Shown: positions 44,841-50,115 of the stretch, one piece after another | How positions within the stretch are numbered: the stretch's first letter is position 1 | How the letters are laid out: every line of letters starts with the position of its first letter | DNA from: a virus | Strand: one strand, 5' to 3' | DNA: 50,115 nt | Virus record (IMG/VR): IMGVR_UViG_3300034283_002057 | Coordinates: 1-50,115 of that record | Notes under the pieces: generated by a model | Databases searched by the model: none | What the model was told of the DNA's origin: nothing | What the model saw: only the letters and a program-made list of their open reading frames with translations | Position numbers and translations under genes: made by a program

Positions 44841-46796
44841 TTATGACCTCGTTAAACTCCCGTTCGAATAACTTGAGCGATAAGAATTTTTTGTAAAGAC
44901 AATACCAGAAATGTCCTCACCAGATGCAATAGTATCCTTTACCATATTTATTTGACTTTTTGAAATGTCAAAAGAGACATAAAGATCTTTCAGTCCCACA
45001 ACATCATTTGATTCCGGATATGCTTGTATTTCAATGATATCATTTTTAAGAGAAGTTGATGTAATGGTAACTGTGTTAATAATTATTTCTCCAGTTTCAT
45101 AATTAACTACTCCAGCAGATTGTATAATAACAAATGGTTGTATGGAAACATTAGATTGTGTTTCCATACTTGTATTATTTGTTGGTTTTACAATTGCAAT
45201 AACACCAGTTTTACCATCAGAATTTGGAACATCGCTGAAATAAACAACATCTGGTTCATTTTGTATTGTAAATCCTGATGACTTTATATTATATCCGTAT
45301 TGATTTACGTGGAATTGATTTCCAAAACAAATTTCATATTGTGCTTGTTTATTTACTAGTGCTTTTAAATCTCTTCTTATTCTCACTCTGGTAATATTTG
45401 ATGTAATAGCATTATCCGTACCGTCTATAACTTGTAAGACTTTACTATATTTAAATCTTCCACCAAATTTATTTAAATTAACAGACTGTGAATACTTTGT
45501 CAGAGATGTATTTATTTTTGTTTTTAAATCGGAAGAACTTGCAATCTGACTTTCATTATAATAAATGTAAGACTCAATTTCAACATAGAGAATCTTGAGA
45601 TCTATGATTTTTGCATTTATTCCAGAAACACTATATTGTTTCAATTTTGAAAGTATGTTGTCTTTATCAAAATCAGAAACAAAAGTACCATTCTTTGGTT
45701 TAATGCTAATTAAAACAGTTCCAAATTGGGGAGGTGATAACTCTTCTCCACCAATCACAGAAATGGACTCTGCATTTCCATATATTTTGGATTTTATGAT
45801 CGTTTCATAATCACTTGCAGTTACTGCTCTATACTGAGAGGCATATAACCTTGGAGCAAAATAACGAATGGAGTCTATAGTTTCAATTTCAGAACCATTC
45901 TGGGATCTTTGATTTGTTGTAACTGTGATTGTGTTTTGTGGAATTACATTCCTATCATCAGAATCTCTTAAAGATCCTGCAAAAGTGAATGTTTCTACAC
46001 CATTACCATCTTTTCCACTTGTTATGATGTAGTTGCTGGTAATAATTGCACCATTTTCTAGTTTCTGTCCAAAAAATCCATCCCCAAAAAGAAGTTGATA
46101 TTTTTCATCTTGAACTTCTTGAATCAAAAAGATTTGAGAATTTGAATCAACTTGAAAAATATTATCAACTAATGAATATTTTATTCCGAGTCCACTATCA
46201 CTTGATCCTTTTACATAAACTCTAATTGTAGAACTATCAATAAAAGAGTTTTCAAGTATAAATCTTTGATCTAAAGAAGCATTTACAGTAAATCTTTTTG
46301 TAAGAAAAGTTCCTTCTTTAATTGAGATACTATCAAATGATGCTATTCCATTTACCACTGGAACTGTGATGTTCTCGGGAATAGAAAAAACATAAGAGGT
46401 GCCTTTTACCGATCCAGTGCATACAAGACCTGCCTGCAAGGTCACTGTGGGGGTATAGACTGGTGTACCGTCTTGTAGGAAACTGTTGGGTGATACGGTT
46501 ACTGTAAACGATACAATTGCCTCGGAGGCATTTCTAGAGTATGGAACATATCCAATATTTCTTGCAAGAGATACTACATTTTCTCTTACGGTTGCAGAGT
46601 CCAAGAAGGACTCATTTATAACCATATTAGAGTTAAATGCTGTAATGTATGTGTTATACGCTAAGGTATCGATTAAGACAGAAAAATTGGATCCTTCAAA
46701 ATCAAAGTCCGTAAATGTAGAGTTAGCACGGAGATAATCTTTGATCGAAGTCTTTATTTGATCGAAATCTAGATTTGTAAATTTAGTAAAAGGCAT
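44841..46796 (-). CDS. 6: gp6-like baseplate wedge protein
   Basis: Wedge subunit forming the continuous inner ring of the baseplate. It has 651 residues against 660 in T4. The N-terminus (FTNLDFDQIKTSIKDYLRAN, F-x-G-S-N-F-S-V-L-I-D-T-L-A-Y-N-T, ESFLDSATVRENVVSLARNIGYVP) is the conserved gp6/J-type region. The middle has a V-T-A-S-D-Y-E-T-I-I unit followed by V-I-G-G-E-E-L-S-P-P-Q-F-G, and S-I-K-P-K. The genes on both sides are only one base away. Confidence 0.95.
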   Translation of the reverse strand: MPFTKFTNLDFDQIKTSIKDYLRANSTFTDFDFEGSNFSVLIDTLAYNTYITAFNSNMVINESFLDSATVRENVVSLARNIGYVPYSRNASEAIVSFTVTVSPNSFLQDGTPVYTPTVTLQAGLVCTGSVKGTSYVFSIPENITVPVVNGIASFDSISIKEGTFLTKRFTVNASLDQRFILENSFIDSSTIRVYVKGSSDSGLGIKYSLVDNIFQVDSNSQIFLIQEVQDEKYQLLFGDGFFGQKLENGAIITSNYIITSGKDGNGVETFTFAGSLRDSDDRNVIPQNTITVTTNQRSQNGSEIETIDSIRYFAPRLYASQYRAVTASDYETIIKSKIYGNAESISVIGGEELSPPQFGTVLISIKPKNGTFVSDFDKDNILSKLKQYSVSGINAKIIDLKILYVEIESYIYYNESQIASSSDLKTKINTSLTKYSQSVNLNKFGGRFKYSKVLQVIDGTDNAITSNITRVRIRRDLKALVNKQAQYEICFGNQFHVNQYGYNIKSSGFTIQNEPDVVYFSDVPNSDGKTGVIAIVKPTNNTSMETQSNVSIQPFVIIQSAGVVNYETGEIIINTVTITSTSLKNDIIEIQAYPESNDVVGLKDLYVSFDISKSQINMVKDTIASGEDISGIVFTKNSYRSSYSNGSLTRS

Positions 46797-46797
46797 T

Positions 46798-47199
46798 TTA
46801 TCTTGTTGCCTCTAGTATGAATGAAAATTGTTGCGCTGGTATCTCTTGTCCAATAATATCAAATGCGATCGTTACTTCAAATTCATTAAGATCTGGTATG
46901 GGGTCAACTTGAACAACTGTATTTGCCACTCTCTGCTCATAATTATTAATCACTTCAATAATTTGATCTTGAATTGTAGAAGCAGTTGCATAATCAACAA
47001 AATCAAATAAACTGCTTCTTACATTTGATCCAAGAGTAGGATTAAAAAATCTTTCTGTTGGAATTGTTTCAACTAAATTGCGAACTGAGCGAATAATTGC
47101 TCTTTCATTTGTTAAAACAGACAGATCTTTAGTCACCGGATGTGGGTCAAAAGATAAACTAATATCTTTAAAAGATCTGGATATCCTGGTGACTGACAT
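46798..47199 (-). CDS. 25: gp25-like baseplate protein
   Basis: Sheath-initiator baseplate protein, with a lysozyme-like name in some families but a structural role here. It has 133 residues, T4 gp25 is 132. Characteristic: F-K-D-I-S-L-S-F-D-P-H-P-V-T-K-D-L, the E-R-A-I-I-R-S-V-R-N-L-V segment, T-E-R-F-F-N-P-T-L-G-S-N-V-R that contains the conserved E-P-R/E-R-F motif zone, and a C-terminal strand repeat. It is next to gp6 as in many myoviruses. Confidence 0.95.
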   Translation of the reverse strand: MSVTRISRSFKDISLSFDPHPVTKDLSVLTNERAIIRSVRNLVETIPTERFFNPTLGSNVRSSLFDFVDYATASTIQDQIIEVINNYEQRVANTVVQVDPIPDLNEFEVTIAFDIIGQEIPAQQFSFILEATR

Positions 47200-47219
47200 T
47201 TTTAAATAAATTCTTTACT

Positions 47220-47227
47220 TATTTATG
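47220..47227 (-). promoter_or_regulatory. late-promoter-like box before gp25
   Basis: CATAAATA on the minus strand, one mismatch to TATAAATA, overlapping the stop codon of the 82-residue gene and 21 bases from the gp25 ATG. It would serve gp25, gp6 and the giant gp7. Confidence 0.5.
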
Positions 47228-47471
47228 ATGATTTCCAAGATGTTCCATATGTTGGTTCAGTACCATAGTCCCAATCATCATAATCATCATCATTACGAAT
47301 TTTTTCATGCAATTCTTGTTGTTTTTTTAAGTCATGACGAGGTGCAAGATCATGCATAACTTCTTGAATTATTCTTCCTTGAGGTTGAGGACGATAATCT
47401 GTAGCAAGATGTGTGGTTCCCCACATAGATTTCATGTGTTCCCAATCTCTATCAACTGGTAAATTTGACAT
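47223..47471 (-). CDS. 82-residue acidic protein
   Basis: Soluble protein rich in Asp, Tyr, His and Trp: SNLPVDRDWEHMKSMWGTT at the start, a middle GRIIQEVMHDLAPRHDLKK, and an acidic, aromatic end (NDDDYDDWDYGTEPTYG). I recall this as a conserved cyanophage gene near gp25 but know no function. An AGGAG ribosome site lies 6-10 bases before the ATG, at the foot of an 8-bp hairpin (47480-47500) that could affect its translation. The residue pattern gives no enzyme motif; metal or protein binding are both possible. Confidence 0.78.
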   Translation of the reverse strand: MSNLPVDRDWEHMKSMWGTTHLATDYRPQPQGRIIQEVMHDLAPRHDLKKQQELHEKIRNDDDYDDWDYGTEPTYGTSWKSS

Positions 47472-47479
47472 TTTAGCTC

Positions 47480-47530
47480 CTGTTTTAGTGAATAAAACAG
47501 AACTTTTATAAAGGAGGTTGCTATCTCCTT
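47480..47530 (-). other. two tandem hairpins between speD and the 82-residue gene
   Basis: Hairpin one: perfect 8-bp stem CTGTTTTA/TAAAACAG, loop 5 bases (47480-47500). Hairpin two: 6-bp stem AAGGAG/CTCCTT, loop 8 bases (47511-47530). On the minus strand the second precedes the first, in the 67 bases after the speD stop. Neither has a real T-tract after it, so termination is uncertain. The first touches the ribosome site AGGAG of the next gene. Confidence 0.55.
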
Positions 47531-47538
47531 ATTTGTAT

Positions 47539-47865
47539 TTAACGATTCAGTTCTCTGATGTTATAATTGTCTGAATTTAGGTATTTTAAGAGTTCTAAAG
47601 CAATTAATTTTGGATTTCCTTCACCACATGTGTAAACATCGATGGCAAGACATCCATTTTCGGGCCATGTATGGCAGGAAACATGACTTTCTGCAAGTGC
47701 AATGACGATTGTACATCCCTGAGGAAGAAAACAATGGGAAAATGTGTTTAAAATCGTCATTTTTGCACGATTTATTCCCCTAATCATGGCATTTTGAAGC
47801 GATTCTACATCATTAATCGCTTCAAAATTAACATCATACACCTCTAAGAGCAGGTGTTTACCCAT
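47539..47865 (-). CDS. speD: S-adenosylmethionine decarboxylase (SpeD), auxiliary metabolic gene
   Basis: Makes decarboxylated S-adenosylmethionine, the aminopropyl donor for spermidine synthesis. The signature LAESHVSCHTWPENG...AIDVYTCG is that of prokaryotic SpeD: autocleavage between Glu and Ser creates the pyruvoyl group on Ser (residue 60 counted from the ATG at 47865), with the catalytic His five residues further on and the active-site Cys in the Y-T-C-G block. A frame with a TTG start at 47895 would add ten residues (118 in total). I prefer ATG 47865 because MGKHLLLEVYD aligns with the usual SpeD start and the AATAAATA box 37 bases upstream would start transcription near 47896. With this start it has 108 residues. 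Likely supports nucleic-acid condensation or host metabolism during infection. Confidence 0.93.
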   Translation of the reverse strand: MGKHLLLEVYDVNFEAINDVESLQNAMIRGINRAKMTILNTFSHCFLPQGCTIVIALAESHVSCHTWPENGCLAIDVYTCGEGNPKLIALELLKYLNSDNYNIRELNR

Positions 47866-47901
47866 CGACTTATGTTCCAATTCAGGTTTCAGCAAAAAAT
47901 T

Positions 47902-47909
47902 TATTTATT
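47902..47909 (-). promoter_or_regulatory. weak late-promoter-like box before speD
   Basis: AATAAATA on the minus strand, 7 of 8 to the late consensus, overlapping the stop of the 196-residue gene and 37 bases before the speD ATG at 47865. The local sequence is AT-rich. Confidence 0.38.
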
Positions 47910-48495
47910 TTATATAAAATCCCTTCCGAAAATAATCAGAATCCTCAATAAACATCATATTTTCATATTTTTCACTTCCCCATACTGGTATTGCTATTGA
48001 ATTATTATATCTAAAGTCTGGATTTTGGCGAAAATGAACTTCTATTAATTTTCCATTGATGAATTCACAATTAATCCATTCATAATCACCCTTTAAATCT
48101 TTTAAAATATTGGGAAATTTGACTTCTAAGTCGATTTTTTCCCATTTTTTCCATTTATAATATGGATCATCTTCATCACGAGTCCCAAGAACAACTAATT
48201 CCGATTTTCCATTTCTAAAATCAACACTTAAATGCTCTCCTTCAAAGATTTCACACCAAAATTCTGATGGGTGTATATCATCTGTCGTCTTTTCTATCCA
48301 TTCTTTACGAGCAAAACGTCCCATCCCAAGTAAATTGAATGATGGTCGAACAATATAAAAGTCGGGTTTTGGAACAGTAGTCCCAGCAGGACCACATGTA
48401 TATTCCAAAACCCGACTTAAAAATAATTTATTATAAACCCAGAGGTCTGATGGATGTATTTGATTCCATTCATCATCACACTCTAGGTAATACAT
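47905..48495 (-). CDS. unknown 196-residue protein upstream of speD
   Basis: Soluble, aromatic-rich protein: MYYLECDDEWNQIHPSDLWVYNKL, then SRVLEYTCGPAGTTVPKPDFYIVRPSFNLLGMGRFARKEWI, and a C-terminal half of alternating strands (KIDLEVKFPNI, EFINGKLIEVHFRQNPDFRY). The stretch P-D-F-Y-I-V-R-P-S-x-N-L-x-G-M-G-R recalls nucleotide-binding loops of ATP-grasp-like proteins, and V-H-F-R-Q-N-P-D a metal/ligand loop, but I cannot assign a family. Its start overlaps the stop of the 48-residue gene by one base (TAATG). Context: an accessory block read from the promoter at 49591-49619. Confidence 0.8.
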   Translation of the reverse strand: MYYLECDDEWNQIHPSDLWVYNKLFLSRVLEYTCGPAGTTVPKPDFYIVRPSFNLLGMGRFARKEWIEKTTDDIHPSEFWCEIFEGEHLSVDFRNGKSELVVLGTRDEDDPYYKWKKWEKIDLEVKFPNILKDLKGDYEWINCEFINGKLIEVHFRQNPDFRYNNSIAIPVWGSEKYENMMFIEDSDYFRKGFYIK

Positions 48496-48641
48496 TATCC
48501 TTTACCTTGACCCCTATACTTTTTACGCGCCCCATTACGAGAAGACGCAGCGTACTTAGTTCCTCCACCTGATCCCTGACGAGATTTCTTAGGAGGCCCT
48601 GGAATATAAGAACTATTTTTCAGTGATCCGCCTTTTGCCAT
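48495..48641 (-). CDS. 48-residue basic Gly/Ser/Lys-rich protein
   Basis: Short ORF starting at ATG 48641. Product begins MAKGGSLKNSSYIPGPPKKS and ends GARKKYRGQGKG; it is highly basic (many Lys and Arg, one Asp/Glu at most), probably disordered and nucleic-acid binding. I recognise such tiny proteins from cyanophage genomes near speD. It overlaps the previous gene by 22 bases and the next one by one base (TAATG). Confidence 0.72.
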   Translation of the reverse strand: MAKGGSLKNSSYIPGPPKKSRQGSGGGTKYAASSRNGARKKYRGQGKG

Positions 48642-48808
48642 AATTTGTTCTCCATTAAAATTTCAGTTTCAAGATCTTCAGGTCTTGGGGAACCTGTCTG
48701 ATAAAATTCTACCGACAGATCCTCCATGACATCGAAATATTCTTCCTCTGTAAGATTTGTATAAATTCTACGACCCTTACAGAGGATATTGTAAGATTCG
48801 TTAGTCAT
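48620..48808 (-). CDS. 62-residue acidic protein
   Basis: I place the start at ATG 48808, one base after the glycosyltransferase stop, rather than at 48961, where the longer frame is an overlap of the glycosyltransferase gene. The product starts MTNESYNILCKGRRIYTNLT and continues EEEYFDVMEDLSVEFYQTGS-P-R-P-E; this resembles a small conserved cyanophage protein that I recall but that has no assigned function. The C-K-G-R-R-I-Y and E-E-Y-F-D-V-M-E-D-L-S segments are amphipathic. It has one Cys and no metal motif. Confidence 0.78.
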   Translation of the reverse strand: MTNESYNILCKGRRIYTNLTEEEYFDVMEDLSVEFYQTGSPRPEDLETEILMENKLWQKADH

Positions 48809-48809
48809 C

Positions 48810-49568
48810 TCAAATAATTCTTGTCTTTTCGTGTCCAACGCGAATGCGAGGATCACACCAGATTTCAAATCCTGCTTCTTTTGCATCCAAACAGAATGAT
48901 ACATCTTCTCCACACATGTCTTGTACTTGACCAGACTCAAAGACTTGCATCTTAGGAGCAAACCAAGGATACTTCATTTCGGGATGTTCAAATACACCAT
49001 TCTTAATCAGAAGCCAACCAAAACCTGCATAGTCAACTGTGAAGGGTTTCCGACGCTTTGAGATGCTTTCAACGTTTTCGTGATTCATAACACCACCATT
49101 GCCACGGAAATCATCTTCATCCAACCAATGTGCAACTGAGGTCGTGTGCCCATCTTCGGTTGCATACCAACCAGAAGCAATGTCCTTATCCATCAGAATC
49201 AATTGCCAAAAACTATTACTATTGAAAACGATGTCAGAATCAATCCAAAGTTGCCAATCATAATTTAGTTTGCCATCCCAGGGAATCTGATCGGGTCCTC
49301 GCAGTACATTCGCACCTAAACATTTGCATCTTGCAAAGTTTACCATGGATGAATAGTCTTGCGAGATCTGGATGCTTGCTCCCGCTTGTACAAGGTCAAA
49401 ACAAAGTTGTACAAAGTTTTTGAGGTAAGTATATGAAACTCCTCTTCCTGGAAGACAAAAGACAATGGACTTTCCGCGTACCATTTCTTTTGCGAGATTA
49501 TAATCCCATTCTTCTGTACTATTTCCAACGCGGGGCGCTGCTGCTTTTACTGTAAATCCTTTAGCCAT
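48810..49568 (-). CDS. GT-A-fold glycosyltransferase-like protein
   Basis: A 252-residue protein with glycosyltransferase family 2-like layout. The N-terminal IVFCLPGRGVSYTYLKNFVQL is the nucleotide-sugar strand-loop; W-I-D-S-D (D110-x-D112) is the metal-binding D-x-D motif; G-E-D-V-S-F-C near residue 218 and the C-terminal R-V-G-H-E supply the acid and metal His typical for GT-A enzymes. An unusual opening (KGFTVKAAAPRVGNS) precedes it. The substrate cannot be read from the sequence; candidates are host-surface or phage-glycan modification. It is the first gene of a tight block and has a host-type promoter 22 bases upstream of its ATG. Confidence 0.87.
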   Translation of the reverse strand: MAKGFTVKAAAPRVGNSTEEWDYNLAKEMVRGKSIVFCLPGRGVSYTYLKNFVQLCFDLVQAGASIQISQDYSSMVNFARCKCLGANVLRGPDQIPWDGKLNYDWQLWIDSDIVFNSNSFWQLILMDKDIASGWYATEDGHTTSVAHWLDEDDFRGNGGVMNHENVESISKRRKPFTVDYAGFGWLLIKNGVFEHPEMKYPWFAPKMQVFESGQVQDMCGEDVSFCLDAKEAGFEIWCDPRIRVGHEKTRII

Positions 49569-49590
49569 AATTTCAAGTGATTACTTAAGT

Positions 49591-49619
49591 ATCATACTCT
49601 ATTATCTATAAGAAGTCAA
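49591..49619 (-). promoter_or_regulatory. sigma-70-type promoter for the glycosyltransferase/speD block
   Basis: -35 box TTGACT (49614-49619, 5 of 6) and -10 box TATGAT (49591-49596, 5 of 6), 17-base spacer, on the minus strand. The -35 box overlaps the stop codon of the AbrB-like gene. Transcription would begin near 49584 with a 15-base leader to the ATG at 49568. Host-type promoter implies early expression. Confidence 0.72.
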
Positions 49620-49786
49620 TCCGCCTCTGATAGAACGACTTCGCTACCCTCAACGGAAAATTTAATCTTGGTGTCTTCGTACCATTCTAAGTCATTCATA
49701 ATTTGCTCTGGGATTGTGATGTAATAGTCTCCACTAATTGGATCAACCTCTATGGACGCAAAAATATCTCCGGAATTTTTTTTCAT
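49616..49786 (-). CDS. 56-residue AbrB/SpoVT-like small protein
   Basis: Start ATG at 49786. The pattern FASIEVDPISGDYYITIPEQ, then L-E-W-x-E-D-T-K-I-K-F-S-V-E-G-S-E-V-V-L is the swapped-hairpin, double-psi-like strand arrangement of AbrB/MazE-type DNA-binding domains (D-x-x-G-x-x-x-I-x-I-P followed by L-W-x-x-G/T-x-x). At 56 residues it is the length of a single domain. It may be a transcription factor or antitoxin-like protein; no toxin partner is seen beside it. Its 3' end overlaps the promoter of the glycosyltransferase gene, so it could regulate it. Confidence 0.75.
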   Translation of the reverse strand: MKKNSGDIFASIEVDPISGDYYITIPEQIMNDLEWYEDTKIKFSVEGSEVVLSEAD

Positions 49787-49807
49787 TTGGTGTATATGAT
49801 GTTTCGA

Positions 49808-49815
49808 TTTTTATA
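49808..49815 (-). promoter_or_regulatory. weak late-promoter-like box before the AbrB-like gene
   Basis: TATAAAAA on the minus strand, 7 of 8 to TATAAATA, 22 bases before the ATG at 49786. It lies in a homopolymer-rich stretch, where such matches arise easily, so support is limited. Confidence 0.33.
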
Positions 49816-49888
49816 TATGAGGGTTTTTGTGTTTTTTTAGTGGGGGGATTTTTTTATTTTTAGAGTCTTATATTATGATCGCTTGGGT

Positions 49889-50045
49889 AACACTTTGTAG
49901 GTTAGGGTAGTGTTGGGTTTTTATATCGCATACCCGGGGCACCGCAACCGCGCCACCCTAACTGTCAAACACGAACGCATAAAGTATTCTAATCGTTCGT
50001 GATTAGGGCGGCAGAGTATAAACAACTGCCGCCCACGAACGTATA
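49889..50045. other. structured intergenic region (candidate RNA or processing element)
   Basis: Part of the 261-base gap between the AbrB-like gene and the partial gene at the right edge. It is GC-rich against an AT-rich genome and contains: stem GTTAGGGT (49901-49908)/ACCCTAAC (49955-49962), which encloses 46 bases; and a long hairpin with outer stem CGTTCGTG (49994-50001)/CACGAACG (50034-50041), inner stem GGCGGCAG (50007-50014)/CTGCCGCC (50026-50033), 11-base loop. A second CACGAACG (49970-49977) could pair with the same CGTTCGTG, giving mutually exclusive folds. No T-tract follows on either side, so it is not a standard terminator. The gap 49816-49870 is homopolymer-rich with no recognised element. 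Confidence 0.6.
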
Positions 50046-50047
50046 AT

Positions 50048-50115
50048 TTAGAGTCCGAACTTCTCCCTGCAGATAGGACCGATTCCCAACTCAATTGAGA
50101 GAGGATTAGTTAACT
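50048..50115 (-). CDS. 3' end of a DUF6011-like gene (cut by window edge)
   Basis: The last 22 codons before TAA 50048-50050 read TNPLSIELGIGPICREKFGL. The pattern L-T-N/D-P-x-S-I-x-x-G-I-G-P-x-C-R-x-K-F is the end of the DUF6011 type, a short zinc-binding unit whose first Cys pair would lie further upstream. One Cys is visible here. The stop is 6 bases before the long hairpin. Only the C-terminal fragment can be described. Confidence 0.68.
   Translation of the reverse strand, partial: LTNPLSIELGIGPICREKFGL

Noticed and set aside
47866-47895. TTG start for speD
   Set aside because: Start is not ATG, has no clear ribosome site, and sits at the expected transcription start of the AATAAATA box. 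ATG 47865 is better, though TTG cannot be excluded.
48809-48961. Upstream start for the 62-residue protein
   Set aside because: This part lies inside the glycosyltransferase gene in another frame; the family-like start MTNESY is at 48808.
49901-49962. tRNA-like fold with an 8-bp acceptor-like stem
   Set aside because: Length is only 62 bases, there is no T-arm consensus and no proper anticodon stem on either strand. Kept as a structured region only.
49963-49968. TTGACA on the minus strand as a -35 box
   Set aside because: No acceptable -10 box follows at 16-18 bases; the sequence there is GC-rich.
1-50115. Photosynthesis genes (psbA, psbD, hli), tRNAs, insertion sequences, integrase
   Set aside because: None seen in the window. 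speD and the DUF3110-like gene are the only clear host-associated genes.

Overview
The window is a contiguous piece of a marine T4-like cyanophage (myovirus of cyanobacteria such as Synechococcus or Prochlorococcus). The diagnosis rests on proteins I recognise: gp46, gp47, gp55, UvsW, UvsY, gp23, gp22, gp21, gp20, gp19, gp18, gp17, gp16, gp15, gp14, gp13, gp8, gp7, gp6 and gp25 in an order close to other cyanophages, plus two cyanobacterium-associated genes: a DUF3110-like protein and the polyamine gene speD. Every convincing gene is on the minus strand, so transcription runs from high to low coordinates; plus-strand reading frames are shadows.

Layout (in window order, opposite to transcription). 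1-5240: replication, recombination and regulation (gp46 partial, DUF3110-like, gp47, late sigma factor gp55, a possible Sm-like protein, UvsW, UvsY). 5237-12414: a second tail-tube-like protein, a 56-residue protein, the head module (gp23 with two tandem hairpins behind it, gp22, gp21, an unknown 175-residue protein, a gp67-like peptide, portal gp20) and tail tube gp19. 12434-23698: tail sheath gp18, terminase gp17/gp16, three unknown proteins between the terminase genes (one with a capsid-targeting-like N-terminus, one that resembles a cleavable basic polyprotein), neck/connector proteins gp15, gp14, gp13 and two small structural proteins. 23732-47199: tail and baseplate, dominated by two giant beta-rich proteins (2450 and 3919 residues) with gp8, gp6 and gp25. 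47223-50115: accessory block with an 82-residue protein, speD, an unknown 196-residue protein, two tiny proteins, a glycosyltransferase-like protein, an AbrB-like protein, a strongly structured intergenic region and the 3' end of a DUF6011-like gene.

Regulation is legible. Two host-type sigma-70 promoters (17-bp spacers) precede gp55 and the glycosyltransferase gene, and T4-late-type TATAAATA boxes sit 20-37 bases before the start codons of gp23, gp22, the gp67-like gene, gp18, the 114-residue neck gene and gp8, with weaker versions before uvsW, gp25 and speD. This suggests that gp55 is made from a host promoter early and then switches on the morphogenesis genes. Many genes overlap by TAATG or ATGA, suggesting translational coupling.

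The most interesting signals are: the 3919-residue protein, which begins like T4 gp7, carries a YHYH-type domain, and ends with a segment resembling T4 gp10; a GY-rich repeat (N-x-G-x-G-Y-x-x-x-P) shared by gp7, gp8, gp14 and the 2450-residue protein; possible internal-head proteins with gp21-cleavable leaders or linkers; and a GC-rich, multi-hairpin region at 49889-50045 with alternative pairing partners.
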